A program made the position numbers and the translations under genes. This document shows, piece after piece, positions 13,714 through 22,740 of a stretch of DNA of 34,678 nucleotides. The notes beneath the pieces are model-generated. The model was not told where the DNA came from, did not search any database, and was given only the letters and a program-made list of their open reading frames with translations. Source of the DNA: QPJE01 sp051747745 (lineage in GTDB: Bacteria > Bacillota > Halanaerobiia > Halanaerobiales > Halanaerobiaceae); assembly GCA_051747745.1 (NCBI GenBank), contig JBNJGL010000024.1:1-34678 (forward strand). Direction: 5' to 3'. Positions within the stretch are counted from its first letter, which is position 1, and each line of letters begins with the position of its first letter.

Positions 13714-14706
13714 TTAATAATTGACATATTTACGTGGATTTTCAGGTACACCATTTTTTCTTATCTCATAATGAAGGTGAGGACCCGTGCTTCTGCCAGA
13801 ATTTCCTGAATAAGCAATTAGCTGTCCTTTCTTCACTTTCTCTCCAACAGAAACTGCAATTTTATTGAGATGAGCATAATAAGTAGTATACTGATTGCTG
13901 TGCTTAACTTTAACCAATCGTCCGTATCCACTTGACCATCCAGCAAATATTACTTTCCCTTCAGCCGCAGAAATTACCGGTGTATTATAATTAACTGCTA
14001 TATCAAGTCCATCATGAAATTCCTGCCTTTTTAAAATTGGGTGATACCTCCATCCAAATTCAGCAGATATCCTTCCACTGGCTGCAAGAGGCCAGATAGA
14101 TGGTTTTGTTCTCATTTCTTTTCTAACTTTTACAGCTTTATTTTTGATTATTCTTTCATTTTTCTCAACAACAGAAATATCATCTTTTAATCTTGCAATT
14201 TCATGCTGCATATCATTTATCAATTCTTCTGTTCCTTTATAATAAAGTCTAAAATCAGATCCTCCGATTGGAAGTCCCTGAAGAATCAAGTTTTCGTTAT
14301 AGGAAAAAACCGTTTCTAGCTTTAACTGTTCACTGTCCAGCTCAATTTCTTTACCGGCAGCAAATTCTTCTGCAAATTCCTGCTGTTTTAGTTTTATATT
14401 ATTAACTGTGATATTTATTTTGTCAGTTTTTTCAGCAAGTTTGTAAATTTTATTTGTCAATTCTATATTTTCTTTTCTAACAGATTCCAATTTTTTTACT
14501 TCGTTTTCCGTTTCTCTGTAAGCAGTATAATAATAATTTGACACAAAAAATCCTGCTGTCAGACAAGAAATAATTAATAAAAAAAGAAGTATAGTTATGT
14601 AAACTGGAATTTTTACTATTTTACTGTCATTTTCACCTTTCTGATGATATACAATATTTAATTTATTTGTGAAAAATTTCTTTATTTTTAAAAAATATTT
14701 TTTCAC
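13714..14706 (-). CDS. Membrane-anchored M23-family peptidoglycan endopeptidase
   Basis: A 330-residue protein. It has a short basic cytoplasmic segment, one membrane helix (about 33-56), an extracytoplasmic coiled-coil region (about 64-115 and 160-195), then a LytM/M23 domain (about 205-325). Zinc ligands are visible: H231 and D235 in HDGLDIA, and H312 in GPHLHYE, with H310 as the other catalytic histidine. The active site therefore looks intact, unlike degenerate activators of the EnvC/NlpD type. It probably trims cell-wall peptides during growth or division. The start is GTG at 14706, with AAGGAGGAA 7 bases upstream. It lies 30 bases after the DUF554 gene. Confidence 0.9.
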   Translation of the reverse strand: MKKYFLKIKKFFTNKLNIVYHQKGENDSKIVKIPVYITILLFLLIISCLTAGFFVSNYYYTAYRETENEVKKLESVRKENIELTNKIYKLAEKTDKINITVNNIKLKQQEFAEEFAAGKEIELDSEQLKLETVFSYNENLILQGLPIGGSDFRLYYKGTEELINDMQHEIARLKDDISVVEKNERIIKNKAVKVRKEMRTKPSIWPLAASGRISAEFGWRYHPILKRQEFHDGLDIAVNYNTPVISAAEGKVIFAGWSSGYGRLVKVKHSNQYTTYYAHLNKIAVSVGEKVKKGQLIAYSGNSGRSTGPHLHYEIRKNGVPENPRKYVNY

Positions 14707-14736
14707 ACTTTTATTCCTCCTTACACCGGCTTTTTC

Positions 14737-15423
14737 TTAAAAAAATATGCCGGCAAGAATAATCGCAACCGCAAGTGAGGGAAGAAGATTACCTGCTTTT
14801 ATTTTAACTGCTCCAAGCATATTTAATCCTATTGCAACAATTAAAAGTCCACCTGTAGAAGTCATTATACGGATCATATCCGCTGTCAGTATCTTTTCGG
14901 CATATGATGCTGCAAGAGTTATTCCGCCCTGATAAATTAGTACAGGCAGGGCAGAAAAAGCCACTCCTATTCCTGTAGTAGCTGCAAAAGCAATAGAAGT
15001 GGTCCCATCCAGAAGTGATTTTGTAAATAAAATACTGGGATCTCCATTAAGCCCATCCTGAATAGATCCCATAATTGCCATTGCTCCTACACAAAAAATT
15101 AAGCTTGTCTGTACAAATCCCTGTACAAAAAGATCATCCTCACCACCAAATCGGTGTTTTAACTTTTCGCCAAATTGATTGAGTCTCTTTTCTATACCAA
15201 AGACTTCTCCAATTACTCCCCCAATAACAAGACTAAAAATAACCAATAAAGTATCAATTGATTTTTCTATACTAAAAGCCATCTGAAAACCAATTAAAAG
15301 AACCGCCAGACTGATTCCCTGCATTACTGTATTCTGTATTTTTTTCGGAAAACGTCCGCGAAATATAATTCCTACTGTACTGCCGGCCAGAATAGCCGCC
15401 ACATTTACCACTGTACCTACCAT
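14737..15423 (-). CDS. DUF554 family membrane protein (YdfK-like)
   Basis: A 228-residue integral membrane protein with about six to seven helices. Family features are the N-terminus MVGTVVNVAAILAGSTVGIIFRGRFPKK and the conserved GxxxxxxSIQDGLNGD segment (about 114-130). DUF554 proteins are widespread in Bacillota; their transport substrate is not established. AGGTAGGTG precedes the ATG. It lies between trkA and the M23 gene, with 31-base spacing on each side, so the three may be co-transcribed. Confidence 0.9.
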   Translation of the reverse strand: MVGTVVNVAAILAGSTVGIIFRGRFPKKIQNTVMQGISLAVLLIGFQMAFSIEKSIDTLLVIFSLVIGGVIGEVFGIEKRLNQFGEKLKHRFGGEDDLFVQGFVQTSLIFCVGAMAIMGSIQDGLNGDPSILFTKSLLDGTTSIAFAATTGIGVAFSALPVLIYQGGITLAASYAEKILTADMIRIMTSTGGLLIVAIGLNMLGAVKIKAGNLLPSLAVAIILAGIFF

Positions 15424-15453
15424 ATTAACACCTACCTGCTCACTACTTTATAT

Positions 15454-16143
15454 TTATACTATTGATTCTTCTATTTCACTTTCTCTTTGAGGACAGAATA
15501 GTTCTTTTAATTCTTCTACAAATTCATTTCTGGTCAGAATCATAAGGAAATCCCCTTTTTTTATATAGGTATTTCCTCTGGGAACTATGGGATTTTCTCC
15601 TCTTAATATTGTAACTATTACAGATTCCAGAGGAAGATCCAGGTCTCTAATCAGCATGCCTTTTGCTGGTGCTTTTTCCTTAACCGTTAATCTAATCATC
15701 TTCATCTCATCATCTTCACTTAAAAAGTTATCATGCATTTCTGCAAGAATATCTTCCTGATCGACAAGAGCGGTTAAAATTGACGCACTGCTGATAGCTA
15801 CATTAACCCCAAGCCAGTTAAATAATTTTTCATTACCTGGAGTATTAACTGTTGTGAGAGTACGTTTAATATCAAACTGCCTTTCAGCCAGCTGACAGAT
15901 AACCATGTTATCCTGATCATCTCTGGTGGCTGCAAGAAGAAGGTCTGCTTCTTCCGCTCCTGCTTTTTCCAGCACATCTTTTTCTGAACCATCACCATTT
16001 ATAACTTCTACTCCATACTGTTTTGAAATTAAATTTGCCTTTTCTTCATCCTGTTCAACTACTACTATCTGGTGGTCTTTTTTTACCAGATCTCGACAGA
16101 GATACCTTCCTAATTTACCTCCACCGACTATAATTATAAACAT
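15454..16143 (-). CDS. trkA: TrkA/KtrA-type potassium channel regulatory (RCK) protein
   Basis: A 229-residue cytoplasmic protein with one TrkA_N (RCK) Rossmann domain. It has GGGKLG (7-12), then an acidic residue at the end of the second strand, where NAD(H) or ATP would bind. A TrkA_C domain follows (about 145-220). This single-unit size matches KtrA/KtrC and the short TrkA proteins that gate a TrkH/KtrB-type K+ pore, but no pore gene lies nearby. The ATG at 16143 is chosen because the Rossmann strand begins there and GGGGTG lies upstream; a 5-codon longer start is less likely. A parS-like palindrome separates it from parB. Confidence 0.93.
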   Translation of the reverse strand: MFIIIVGGGKLGRYLCRDLVKKDHQIVVVEQDEEKANLISKQYGVEVINGDGSEKDVLEKAGAEEADLLLAATRDDQDNMVICQLAERQFDIKRTLTTVNTPGNEKLFNWLGVNVAISSASILTALVDQEDILAEMHDNFLSEDDEMKMIRLTVKEKAPAKGMLIRDLDLPLESVIVTILRGENPIVPRGNTYIKKGDFLMILTRNEFVEELKELFCPQRESEIEESIV

Positions 16144-16170
16144 TTTTACACCCCACAAAAAAATAGTTGA

Positions 16171-16186
16171 TGTTTCATGTGAAACA
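16171..16186. other. parS-like centromere site 1
   Basis: TGTTTCATGTGAAACA is a 16-base palindrome with one central mismatch. It differs from the canonical bacterial parS TGTTTCACGTGAAACA at one position. It lies 3 bases beyond the parB stop codon, and an identical copy is in mnmE. It is the expected ParB loading site for origin segregation. Confidence 0.88.
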
Positions 16187-16189
16187 AAA

Positions 16190-17035
16190 TCAACTTAATT
16201 TTTTAATCATTTCTCTCATTTTGTCTATACTATCTATTTCAATCATAAGTACATTATTCTTTTTCTTCTGTTTAATTTTAACCTTACTTCCCAACTTATC
16301 AGATAAATTTTTTGCAGCCTGCTTCCATTCTTCAGGCAGTTCCCTTTTTTTTCGGCTTTTCTTCTGACCAGCTGGATTTTTTAACTTATCTACATAATTT
16401 TCTGTTTCTCTCACAGTTAAATCTTGAATAATAATATTTTCACAGGCAGCAACCTGTGCAGGTTCATCATCAAGACCCAAAAGAGCTCTAGCGTGACCCA
16501 CAGAAATTGTGCCCCGCGAAAGATGATTTTTAACTTTATCAGCCAGATTTAACAGCCTTACCATGTTGGCAATATTAGAACGGCTTTTCCCAACTTTTTC
16601 TGCAACTTCTTCCTGTGTGAAATTAAACTCTGCCATCATCTGTTTATATGCCTCTGCCTCTTCGACGGGATTCAGATCTTCACGCTGTATGTTCTCAATT
16701 AAAGCTATCTCTAAAACTTCCTGATCGGTGAAATCTCTAATGACTGCCGGAATTTTATCAAGACCTGCTTTTTCAGCAGCTCTCCAGCGGCGTTCACCTG
16801 CCACAAGCTGATATTTTTCTGCTTTTATTTTTCGAACTGTTACAGGCTGGATAACACCTTTTTCTTTAATAGAATCACTCAATTCCAGCATTGATTTTTC
16901 ATCAAAGTTTTTCCTTGGCTGATATGGATTTGGCTCAATATTATCTATGAATATATTTTCTATGCTGCTGGAATCTATATTCTCCTGATCATTTATTAAA
17001 GCACTCAAACCTTTTCCGAGTCTTTTTTTACTCAT
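16190..17035 (-). CDS. parB: Chromosome-partitioning protein ParB (Spo0J)
   Basis: A 281-residue CTP-dependent clamp that loads at parS. The N-terminus KKRLGKGLSALI stimulates ParA. The CTP-binding box GERRWRAA is at 80-87 and ENIQREDLNP follows at about 114-123. A helix-turn-helix lies at about 139-161 and the dimerisation domain at about 215-281. The ATG overlaps the last 8 bases of parA, so the two are coupled. It is the canonical partner of the two parS-like sites. A second ParB-like gene, noc, lies just upstream. Confidence 0.96.
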   Translation of the reverse strand: MSKKRLGKGLSALINDQENIDSSSIENIFIDNIEPNPYQPRKNFDEKSMLELSDSIKEKGVIQPVTVRKIKAEKYQLVAGERRWRAAEKAGLDKIPAVIRDFTDQEVLEIALIENIQREDLNPVEEAEAYKQMMAEFNFTQEEVAEKVGKSRSNIANMVRLLNLADKVKNHLSRGTISVGHARALLGLDDEPAQVAACENIIIQDLTVRETENYVDKLKNPAGQKKSRKKRELPEEWKQAAKNLSDKLGSKVKIKQKKKNNVLMIEIDSIDKMREMIKKLS

Positions 17036-17789
17036 TATTAATCACTTCCTCTGCAAGATTTCTATATGCTTCTGCTCCACTGGAATTGGAACTGTAACTT
17101 AAAATAGGTTCTCCAAAACTCGGAGCTTCACTGAGCCTGACATTGCGTGGAATAACTGTATCAAAAACTAGATTTGCAAAATAATCCTTTACTTCTTCAA
17201 TTACCTGCTGAGAAAGATTTGTCCTGGCATCATACATTGTCATTACAACACCTTCTATTCGTAAATCCGAATTTAAATTCTTTCTCACCAGTTCAATAGT
17301 CTGCATAAGCTGGCCCAAACCTTCTAGTGCATAATATTCACACTGAATGGGAACCATAATACTATCTGCAGCTGTAAGTGCATTTAAAGTAAGCAGGCCA
17401 AGAGATGGCGGGCAGTCTATTATTATATAATCATACTGATCTACTATAGGTTTTACAGCAGTTTTCAATCTACTTTCCCGGGAAATAATTGAAACTAATT
17501 CTATTTCCGCTCCTGCTAATTCTATATTTGCAGGAATTATGTGAAGATTTTCTGTTTCCGTTTCCACAACAGCTTTCTCCACTGCTGCATCTTCAATTAA
17601 AACATCATATGTAGTAATTTCAGCACTGCTTTTTTCTATCCCTACTCCACTTGTGGCATTACCCTGTGGATCGATATCTATCAGCAGTACTTTGTATCCG
17701 TTTTCTGCAAGTCCAGCTCCCAGATTAACAGCTGTTGTGCTTTTTCCCACTCCACCTTTTTGATTAACAATAGCTATTTTTTTGCCCAT
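17028..17789 (-). CDS. parA: Chromosome-partitioning ATPase ParA (Soj)
   Basis: A 253-residue deviant-Walker ATPase. KGGVGKST (11-18) includes the signature lysine; DCPPSLG, IDIDPQGN and the C-terminal RLSEAPSFG are also present. It binds nucleoid DNA in its ATP form, moves origins together with ParB, and in Bacillus also regulates DnaA. Two ATGs are adjacent; the second (17789) has the better distance to GAGGTGA. It is flanked by noc upstream (29-base gap) and parB downstream (overlap). A Noc-site-like palindrome lies inside the gene. Confidence 0.96.
   Translation of the reverse strand: MGKKIAIVNQKGGVGKSTTAVNLGAGLAENGYKVLLIDIDPQGNATSGVGIEKSSAEITTYDVLIEDAAVEKAVVETETENLHIIPANIELAGAEIELVSIISRESRLKTAVKPIVDQYDYIIIDCPPSLGLLTLNALTAADSIMVPIQCEYYALEGLGQLMQTIELVRKNLNSDLRIEGVVMTMYDARTNLSQQVIEEVKDYFANLVFDTVIPRNVRLSEAPSFGEPILSYSSNSSGAEAYRNLAEEVINNE
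17473..17486. other. Noc-binding-site-like palindrome inside parA
   Basis: CTTTCCCGGGAAAT matches the Bacillus Noc site ATTTCCCGGGAAAT at 13 of 14 positions. Because noc lies about 330 bases away, it is a plausible Noc loading site. Confidence 0.6.
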
Positions 17790-17818
17790 CATTTCACCTC
17801 TTTCAAACGGCATCTGCT

Positions 17819-18619
17819 TTATTTTTGTAATTTTATATTAAACTCTATATACTCTTCACTTTCTTTTTTATCAATATCAATGTCGACTCCAGAATCTTTT
17901 ATCTCTGTAATAGTTTTTTCTAAAGAATTAACAAAAATTCTTAAATCAGAATAAACTCTTTTTATTTTTTTCTTTCCTTTTTCTTCATTTTTGTCTAAAT
18001 ATTTTTTTATTAATTTGTCCGTTTCTCTCACTGTTAGCTCGTTTTTTATAATTTTTTTCAGGATAATTGTCTGTTCTTTTTCTGACTCCAGTTTTAATAA
18101 TGCCCTTGCATGCCGTTCACTTAAAGAAGGAAGTTTCATTTTTTCTCTGATAGATTCAGGCAAATTGAGTAGTCTAACTTTATTAGCAACTGTAGACTGA
18201 CTTTTCCCCACCCTATCGGCAAGTTCCTGTTGAGTTAGATCAAATTCATCAAGCAGACGGGCATAAGCCGCAGCTTCCTCCATAAAATTCAGATCTTTTC
18301 TTTGAAGATTTTCAACTAGAGCAATTTCAGCCATTTCTTGATCAGTAAAATTCCTAACAACAGCTGAAATTTCCTTTTTTCCTGCCCGAACTGCAGCCCT
18401 TAATCTTCTTTCACCAGCAATAAGCTGATATTTTTCACTCAATTTTCTAACAGTTATTGGCTGTATAATTCCAAAGTTTTCAATAGACGCTGCCAGTTCA
18501 AGTATCTCATCTTCATCAAAATCTTTTCTTGGTTGAAAAGGATTTGTATCTATTTTTTCTACAGAAATCTTTGTTATATTTTCTTGAGCATCATCTCTGC
18601 TCAAAAAGGGTATCTTCAT
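17819..18619 (-). CDS. noc: Nucleoid-occlusion protein Noc (ParB paralog)
   Basis: A 266-residue ParB-family protein. The CTP-binding box GERRLRAA is at 69-76, ENLQRKDLN follows at about 103-111, the helix-turn-helix is at about 128-150, and a C-terminal dimer domain ends the protein. Unlike parB it lacks the KKRLGKGL ParA-activating start. It begins MKIPFLSR, a short amphipathic-looking N-terminus such as Noc uses to attach to the membrane. Position directly after rsmG and before parA is the Bacillus noc position. Noc spreads from its sites and blocks Z-ring assembly over DNA. GGGAGGTAAAG precedes the ATG. Assignment as noc rather than a second parB rests on N-terminus and synteny. Confidence 0.85.
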   Translation of the reverse strand: MKIPFLSRDDAQENITKISVEKIDTNPFQPRKDFDEDEILELAASIENFGIIQPITVRKLSEKYQLIAGERRLRAAVRAGKKEISAVVRNFTDQEMAEIALVENLQRKDLNFMEEAAAYARLLDEFDLTQQELADRVGKSQSTVANKVRLLNLPESIREKMKLPSLSERHARALLKLESEKEQTIILKKIIKNELTVRETDKLIKKYLDKNEEKGKKKIKRVYSDLRIFVNSLEKTITEIKDSGVDIDIDKKESEEYIEFNIKLQK

Positions 18620-18682
18620 TAGACTTTACCTCCCGTCTACTCCAACTATATTATTCTTTACTTCCAACTGAATTCCTTCTTT

Positions 18683-19408
18683 TTATAAAGGACGTTTTTC
18701 AGGAATACCAGCTCTTCTTGGATATTTTTCATCTGTATATCCAGTTTTTCTTATCATTAAAATATATCTTTCGGCTGATAATCCAGGGACATCAACCTTC
18801 AGTGTTTTTTCAATTCTTCCACCTAAAACTTCTAAAGCATTATCGGCTTTATCAATCTCTTTTTTATAATCTGGACCTTTGTATAAATATGCAAAGCCAG
18901 CATTTCTTACAAAAGGAAGAACATATTCCAGCAAAATATTTAGTGGAGCAACTGCTCTGGAAGTAACAAAATCAAATGATTCTCTCCAGCCTTCTATATC
19001 TGCTAAATCCTCCGCTCTTCCATGAGTTGCTTCCACACCACTAATTTTAAGTTTATAAATAAGCTGATTTAAGAAATTAATTTTTTTACTGGATGAATCT
19101 ATTAAATAAAATCCATCACCTGGCAAAAACAACTTTAATATCAATCCGGGAAATCCAGCACCTGTTCCTATATCCAGCCAGCGATGTGTTTCTTCATTAT
19201 TAATATGGGGAAGAAGAGCCAAAGAATCCAGGAAATGTTTTTTTATCACTGCTTCCGCTTCTACTATTGAAGTAAGATTGTATTTTTTGTTTTCAGTTTT
19301 CAAAAAATTATAATATACCCACAGCTGTTCCAGCTGTTCAGTACTGTAATATATATTTAGAGTTTCCAACCCACTACTTATTTTGTTTTTAAATTCTTTT
19401 TTATTCAT
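18683..19408 (-). CDS. rsmG: 16S rRNA (guanine-527-N7)-methyltransferase RsmG (GidB)
   Basis: A 241-residue SAM-dependent methyltransferase. The SAM motif I is LDIGTGAGFPG (about 78-88); HFLDSLALLP (about 58-67), VTSRAVAPL and the C-terminal YPRRAGIPEK(R)P are family hallmarks. It methylates G527 of 16S rRNA; loss gives low-level streptomycin resistance in many bacteria. It starts 1 base after the mnmG stop, with only a weak ribosome-binding site, so it is probably translated by coupling. Conserved mnmE-mnmG-rsmG-noc order. Confidence 0.97.
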   Translation of the reverse strand: MNKKEFKNKISSGLETLNIYYSTEQLEQLWVYYNFLKTENKKYNLTSIVEAEAVIKKHFLDSLALLPHINNEETHRWLDIGTGAGFPGLILKLFLPGDGFYLIDSSSKKINFLNQLIYKLKISGVEATHGRAEDLADIEGWRESFDFVTSRAVAPLNILLEYVLPFVRNAGFAYLYKGPDYKKEIDKADNALEVLGGRIEKTLKVDVPGLSAERYILMIRKTGYTDEKYPRRAGIPEKRPL

Positions 19409-19409
19409 T

Positions 19410-21308
19410 TCAATTATTACTACCCCTTTTTCTGTTAAACTGTTCTATATATATCATCAGAACTGAAATATCTGCTGGAGATACCCCGGAAATTCTGGAA
19501 GCCTGTCCAATAGATAAAGGTTTAATTTTATTCAATTTTTCCCTTGCCTCAAGCCGCAAGTTTTCCAAACTGCTGTAATCTATATCTTCAGGAATTTTTT
19601 TCTCTTCCATTTTTCTAAATTGTTCCACCTGTGAAAGCTGTCTATCTATATAACCTTTATATTTTACCTGGATTTCCACCTGCTCTATAACCCTTTCTGG
19701 TATTTCTGGCAAATCATCTGCAAACTCATGCAGATCTGTATACCCTATTTCCGGTCTCCTCAGCAGAGCTGAAAGATTTACCGGTTTGCTCAAATTACCA
19801 CTTCCAATTTTTTTGAGTTTTTCTAAAACTTCAGGGGTCGGATTCACCTGATTTCTGTCATCTCTTAAATATGAGAGAGTATTTTCTACTCTGTTTAATT
19901 TTTCTTTAAATTTCTTATATCTCTGTTCTGATACAAGTCCTACCTCATATCCCAGTGGAGTTAAACGCTGATCTGCATTATCCTGGCGCAGCAGAAGTCT
20001 GTATTCCGCCCGGGAAGTCATTATACGATAGGGTTCTGGCGTTCCTTTAGTTACAAGATCATCTATTAAAACTCCTATATAAGCCTGTGACCTTTTTAAT
20101 ATAATTGGTTCTTTTTCCTGAAGACTTAAAGCTGCATTTATTCCAGCTATTAAGCCCTGCCCGGCTGCTTCTTCATAACCTGAAGTTCCATTGATCTGGC
20201 CAGCTGCATATAAACCATCTATTTTTTTAAGTTCAAGATCTAATTTTAATTCTTCTGGATCCAGACAATCATATTCTATTGCATAACCAGGCCTCATAAT
20301 CTCTGCATTTTCCATTCCCGGAATAGTTCTTACCATTTCAATCTGAACATCCTGAGGTAAACTGGTTGATAAACCAGAAATATAATATTCGTCAGTTCCC
20401 AGGCCTTCCGGTTCTATAAAAAGCTGGTGTCTACCTTTATCCGGAAATCTCACAACTTTATCTTCTATTGAAGGGCAGTATCTGGGGCCAACTCCTTCAA
20501 TCACACCACTAAAAAGGGGTGTTCTCATTTTATTTTCATGAATAATCCTGTGAGTTTCAGCCGTTGTATATGTCAGATAACACATGACCTGTTCTCCAGT
20601 CAGAGGATCAGATTCGAATGAAAAAGAAAGGCCTTCCTCTCCGGGCTGGGGTGTCATTTTGCTAAAATCAAGTGATCTTTTGCTAACTCTGGCCGGAGTT
20701 CCAGTTTTGAACCTACGGATAGAGATATTAAGGTCTTTTAAATTTCCTGATAGTTTATTGGCTGGATACTGCTGATTTGGCCCGGCATTAAATTTTGCAT
20801 CACCTATAATTATTCTTCCTTTAAGAAAAGTTCCTGTTGTAAGTATAACTTTTTTTCCGGCAAAAAATACCCCCGTTTTTGTTACGACACCTTTTACCTC
20901 TCCATTTTCTACAACTATTTTTTCAGCTATTTGCTGTTTCAAATCAAGGTTTTCCTGGTTTTCCAGCACCTGTTTCATTCTTAAATGGTAGGCTTTTTTA
21001 TCTGCCTGTCCTCTCAAGCCATGTACTGCAGGCCCTTTACTGGTGTTTAGCATTCTTATTTGTATCATAGTTTCATCCATATTTTTAGCCATTTCTCCAC
21101 CAAGGGCATCAATTTCTCTGACAATATGTGATTTACCAGGTCCTCCTAAAGAGGGGTTACACGGCATAAAAGCAACATGGTCTAAATTTACTGTTAGAGT
21201 CAGTGTTTTAAATCCCATTCTAGCCGGAGCAAGTGAGGCCTCACATCCTGCATGTCCGGCACCGATTACAATTACATCATATTCAGTTGGATATTTATGA
21301 TAATCCAT
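19410..21308 (-). CDS. mnmG: tRNA uridine-5-carboxymethylaminomethyl modification enzyme MnmG (GidA)
   Basis: A 632-residue FAD protein, near the usual length. GAGHAGCEAS (16-25) is the FAD-binding Rossmann motif. MFMPCNPS-type AFMPCNPSLGGPGKSHIVREIDALGG follows (two conserved cysteines appear along the chain), and MTSRAEYRLLLRQDNAD (about 430-446) is another hallmark. With MnmE it installs cmnm5 or related groups on U34 of tRNAs reading NNA/NNG codons. GGAGAATATA lies before the ATG. It follows mnmE by 15 bases. Confidence 0.97.
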   Translation of the reverse strand: MDYHKYPTEYDVIVIGAGHAGCEASLAPARMGFKTLTLTVNLDHVAFMPCNPSLGGPGKSHIVREIDALGGEMAKNMDETMIQIRMLNTSKGPAVHGLRGQADKKAYHLRMKQVLENQENLDLKQQIAEKIVVENGEVKGVVTKTGVFFAGKKVILTTGTFLKGRIIIGDAKFNAGPNQQYPANKLSGNLKDLNISIRRFKTGTPARVSKRSLDFSKMTPQPGEEGLSFSFESDPLTGEQVMCYLTYTTAETHRIIHENKMRTPLFSGVIEGVGPRYCPSIEDKVVRFPDKGRHQLFIEPEGLGTDEYYISGLSTSLPQDVQIEMVRTIPGMENAEIMRPGYAIEYDCLDPEELKLDLELKKIDGLYAAGQINGTSGYEEAAGQGLIAGINAALSLQEKEPIILKRSQAYIGVLIDDLVTKGTPEPYRIMTSRAEYRLLLRQDNADQRLTPLGYEVGLVSEQRYKKFKEKLNRVENTLSYLRDDRNQVNPTPEVLEKLKKIGSGNLSKPVNLSALLRRPEIGYTDLHEFADDLPEIPERVIEQVEIQVKYKGYIDRQLSQVEQFRKMEEKKIPEDIDYSSLENLRLEAREKLNKIKPLSIGQASRISGVSPADISVLMIYIEQFNRKRGSNN

Positions 21309-21323
21309 TATATTCTCCTTTCT

Positions 21324-22718
21324 TTATTTCCCCAGACAAAAGTCAGTGAAAATTCTATCTATAATATCTTCAGCTACCGTTTCTCCGGTAATTTCTCCCA
21401 GAGCATTAAGGCAGTCTTTTAAATCAATCGTTAAAAAATCATAAGGTAAATTTGTTTCATGTGAAACAATAACCCGTTTTACAGCTTCTAAAGCCTTTTT
21501 TAATGCATTTTTATGCCTGCTTCTGGTAATAATTAAATCTTCATCTGTTTCAATTTCATCTTTTAATATTTCATCCATAATAGCATTTCGTAAAGTATCG
21601 AGTCCTTCTTCTTCCAAAAGTGAAATCCAGAGTATATTATGCTCATTGAATTCTTTTTCAATATTACTGCGATTTAATTCTGGATTTAGATCAGTTTTGT
21701 TTACAATTACTATAACCGGCTTTTCTTTTATTAGTTTATAAATTTCTTTATCTTCCTGGGTAAGCCCCTGACTTATATCCAGCATAAAAAGTACTAAATC
21801 TGCTTTTGCTGCAGACTGACGAGTCCTTTCCACGCCTATTTTTTCCACTTCATCTTCTGTATTTCTAATACCTGCCGTATCAATTATTTTTAAAGGAATT
21901 CCCTTCAAATTAACATATTCCTCTATAACATCTCTTGTTGTTCCAGGTATGTCTGTTACAATCGCTCTTTTTTCCTCAAGAAAATAATTTAATAAACTTG
22001 ATTTTCCCACATTTGGTTTTCCAACAATTACTGTTTTCAAACCTTCTTTATATATTTTCCCCTGCTGACTTGTTGAAAGAAGTTTTTTAATCTCTTCTTT
22101 TATATATTTAAGCCGTTCTGCTAATTTTTCTGAAGAAAAACCTTCTATCTCATCTTCAGGATAATCAATTGCAGCTTCCAGGTGTGCTAAAATTTCTACA
22201 GCTTCTTCTTTTATTTCATCTACCTTTTTTGAAAGTTTTCCACTCAACTGTTCAACAGCTATATCAAGTCCTTTGTCTGTTTTTGAGTTTATTATTTCTA
22301 TAATAGCTTCTGCCTGGGCCAGATCTATACGACCATTCAAAAATGCTCTCCGAGAAAATTCTCCCGGTTCAGCAAGTCTGGCTCCATTCTCCAGAACCAG
22401 ATCCAGAACACTTCTCAATGGTGTCATACCACCGTGGCAGTCAAATTCTAAAACATTTTCTCCAGTAAAAGAACTGGGGCCTCTCATTAATAAAGCTACA
22501 ACTTCATCAATTTTTTTGTTTTTTTTAGGATCAACTACAAAACCATAGTGAGCCGTATATGTTTTCTGTTCAGAAATTTTCTTATTTTTTTTTGCACTTC
22601 TAAAAAGATTATCTCCAATTTTGTATGCATCCGGTCCACTAATGCGTATTTTCCCGGTTCCACCAGTACCAAAGGGTGTAGCCACAGCTGCAATAGTATC
22701 TTCTTTTAAAATATCCAT
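21324..22718 (-). CDS. mnmE: tRNA modification GTPase MnmE (TrmE)
   Basis: A 464-residue protein with three parts. The N-terminal tetrahydrofolate-binding domain covers about 1-118. A helical domain carries an inserted G domain with G1 GKPNVGKS (233-240), GTT in switch I, and DTAG (279-282). The C-terminus FCLGK carries the conserved catalytic-region cysteine. It partners MnmG in wobble-uridine modification. The start at 22718 has GGGAGGTGT upstream; a 13-codon longer frame is not supported. The gene contains a parS-like site at 21453-21468, so its coding sequence serves two functions. Confidence 0.97.
   Translation of the reverse strand: MDILKEDTIAAVATPFGTGGTGKIRISGPDAYKIGDNLFRSAKKNKKISEQKTYTAHYGFVVDPKKNKKIDEVVALLMRGPSSFTGENVLEFDCHGGMTPLRSVLDLVLENGARLAEPGEFSRRAFLNGRIDLAQAEAIIEIINSKTDKGLDIAVEQLSGKLSKKVDEIKEEAVEILAHLEAAIDYPEDEIEGFSSEKLAERLKYIKEEIKKLLSTSQQGKIYKEGLKTVIVGKPNVGKSSLLNYFLEEKRAIVTDIPGTTRDVIEEYVNLKGIPLKIIDTAGIRNTEDEVEKIGVERTRQSAAKADLVLFMLDISQGLTQEDKEIYKLIKEKPVIVIVNKTDLNPELNRSNIEKEFNEHNILWISLLEEEGLDTLRNAIMDEILKDEIETDEDLIITRSRHKNALKKALEAVKRVIVSHETNLPYDFLTIDLKDCLNALGEITGETVAEDIIDRIFTDFCLGK
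21453..21468. other. parS-like centromere site 2 (inside mnmE)
   Basis: TGTTTCATGTGAAACA, identical over all 16 bases to the copy next to parB, and one base from canonical parS. It lies within mnmE coding sequence about 3.8 kb from dnaA. Two identical copies within 5.3 kb of each other support a real centromere cluster. Confidence 0.88.
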
Positions 22719-22740
22719 TTTTACACCTCCCGAATAATTT

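Noticed and set aside
14725..14753. Hairpin CCGGC/GCCGG at the end of the DUF554 gene as a terminator
   Set aside because: The stem is only 5 GC pairs with an AT-rich interior, and it is followed by the ribosome-binding site of the M23 gene instead of a T run.
20009..20014. CCCGGG core in mnmG as a further Noc site
   Set aside because: The flanks do not match the ATTT/AAAT arms. The same holds for CCCGGG at 29830-29835 in gyrB.
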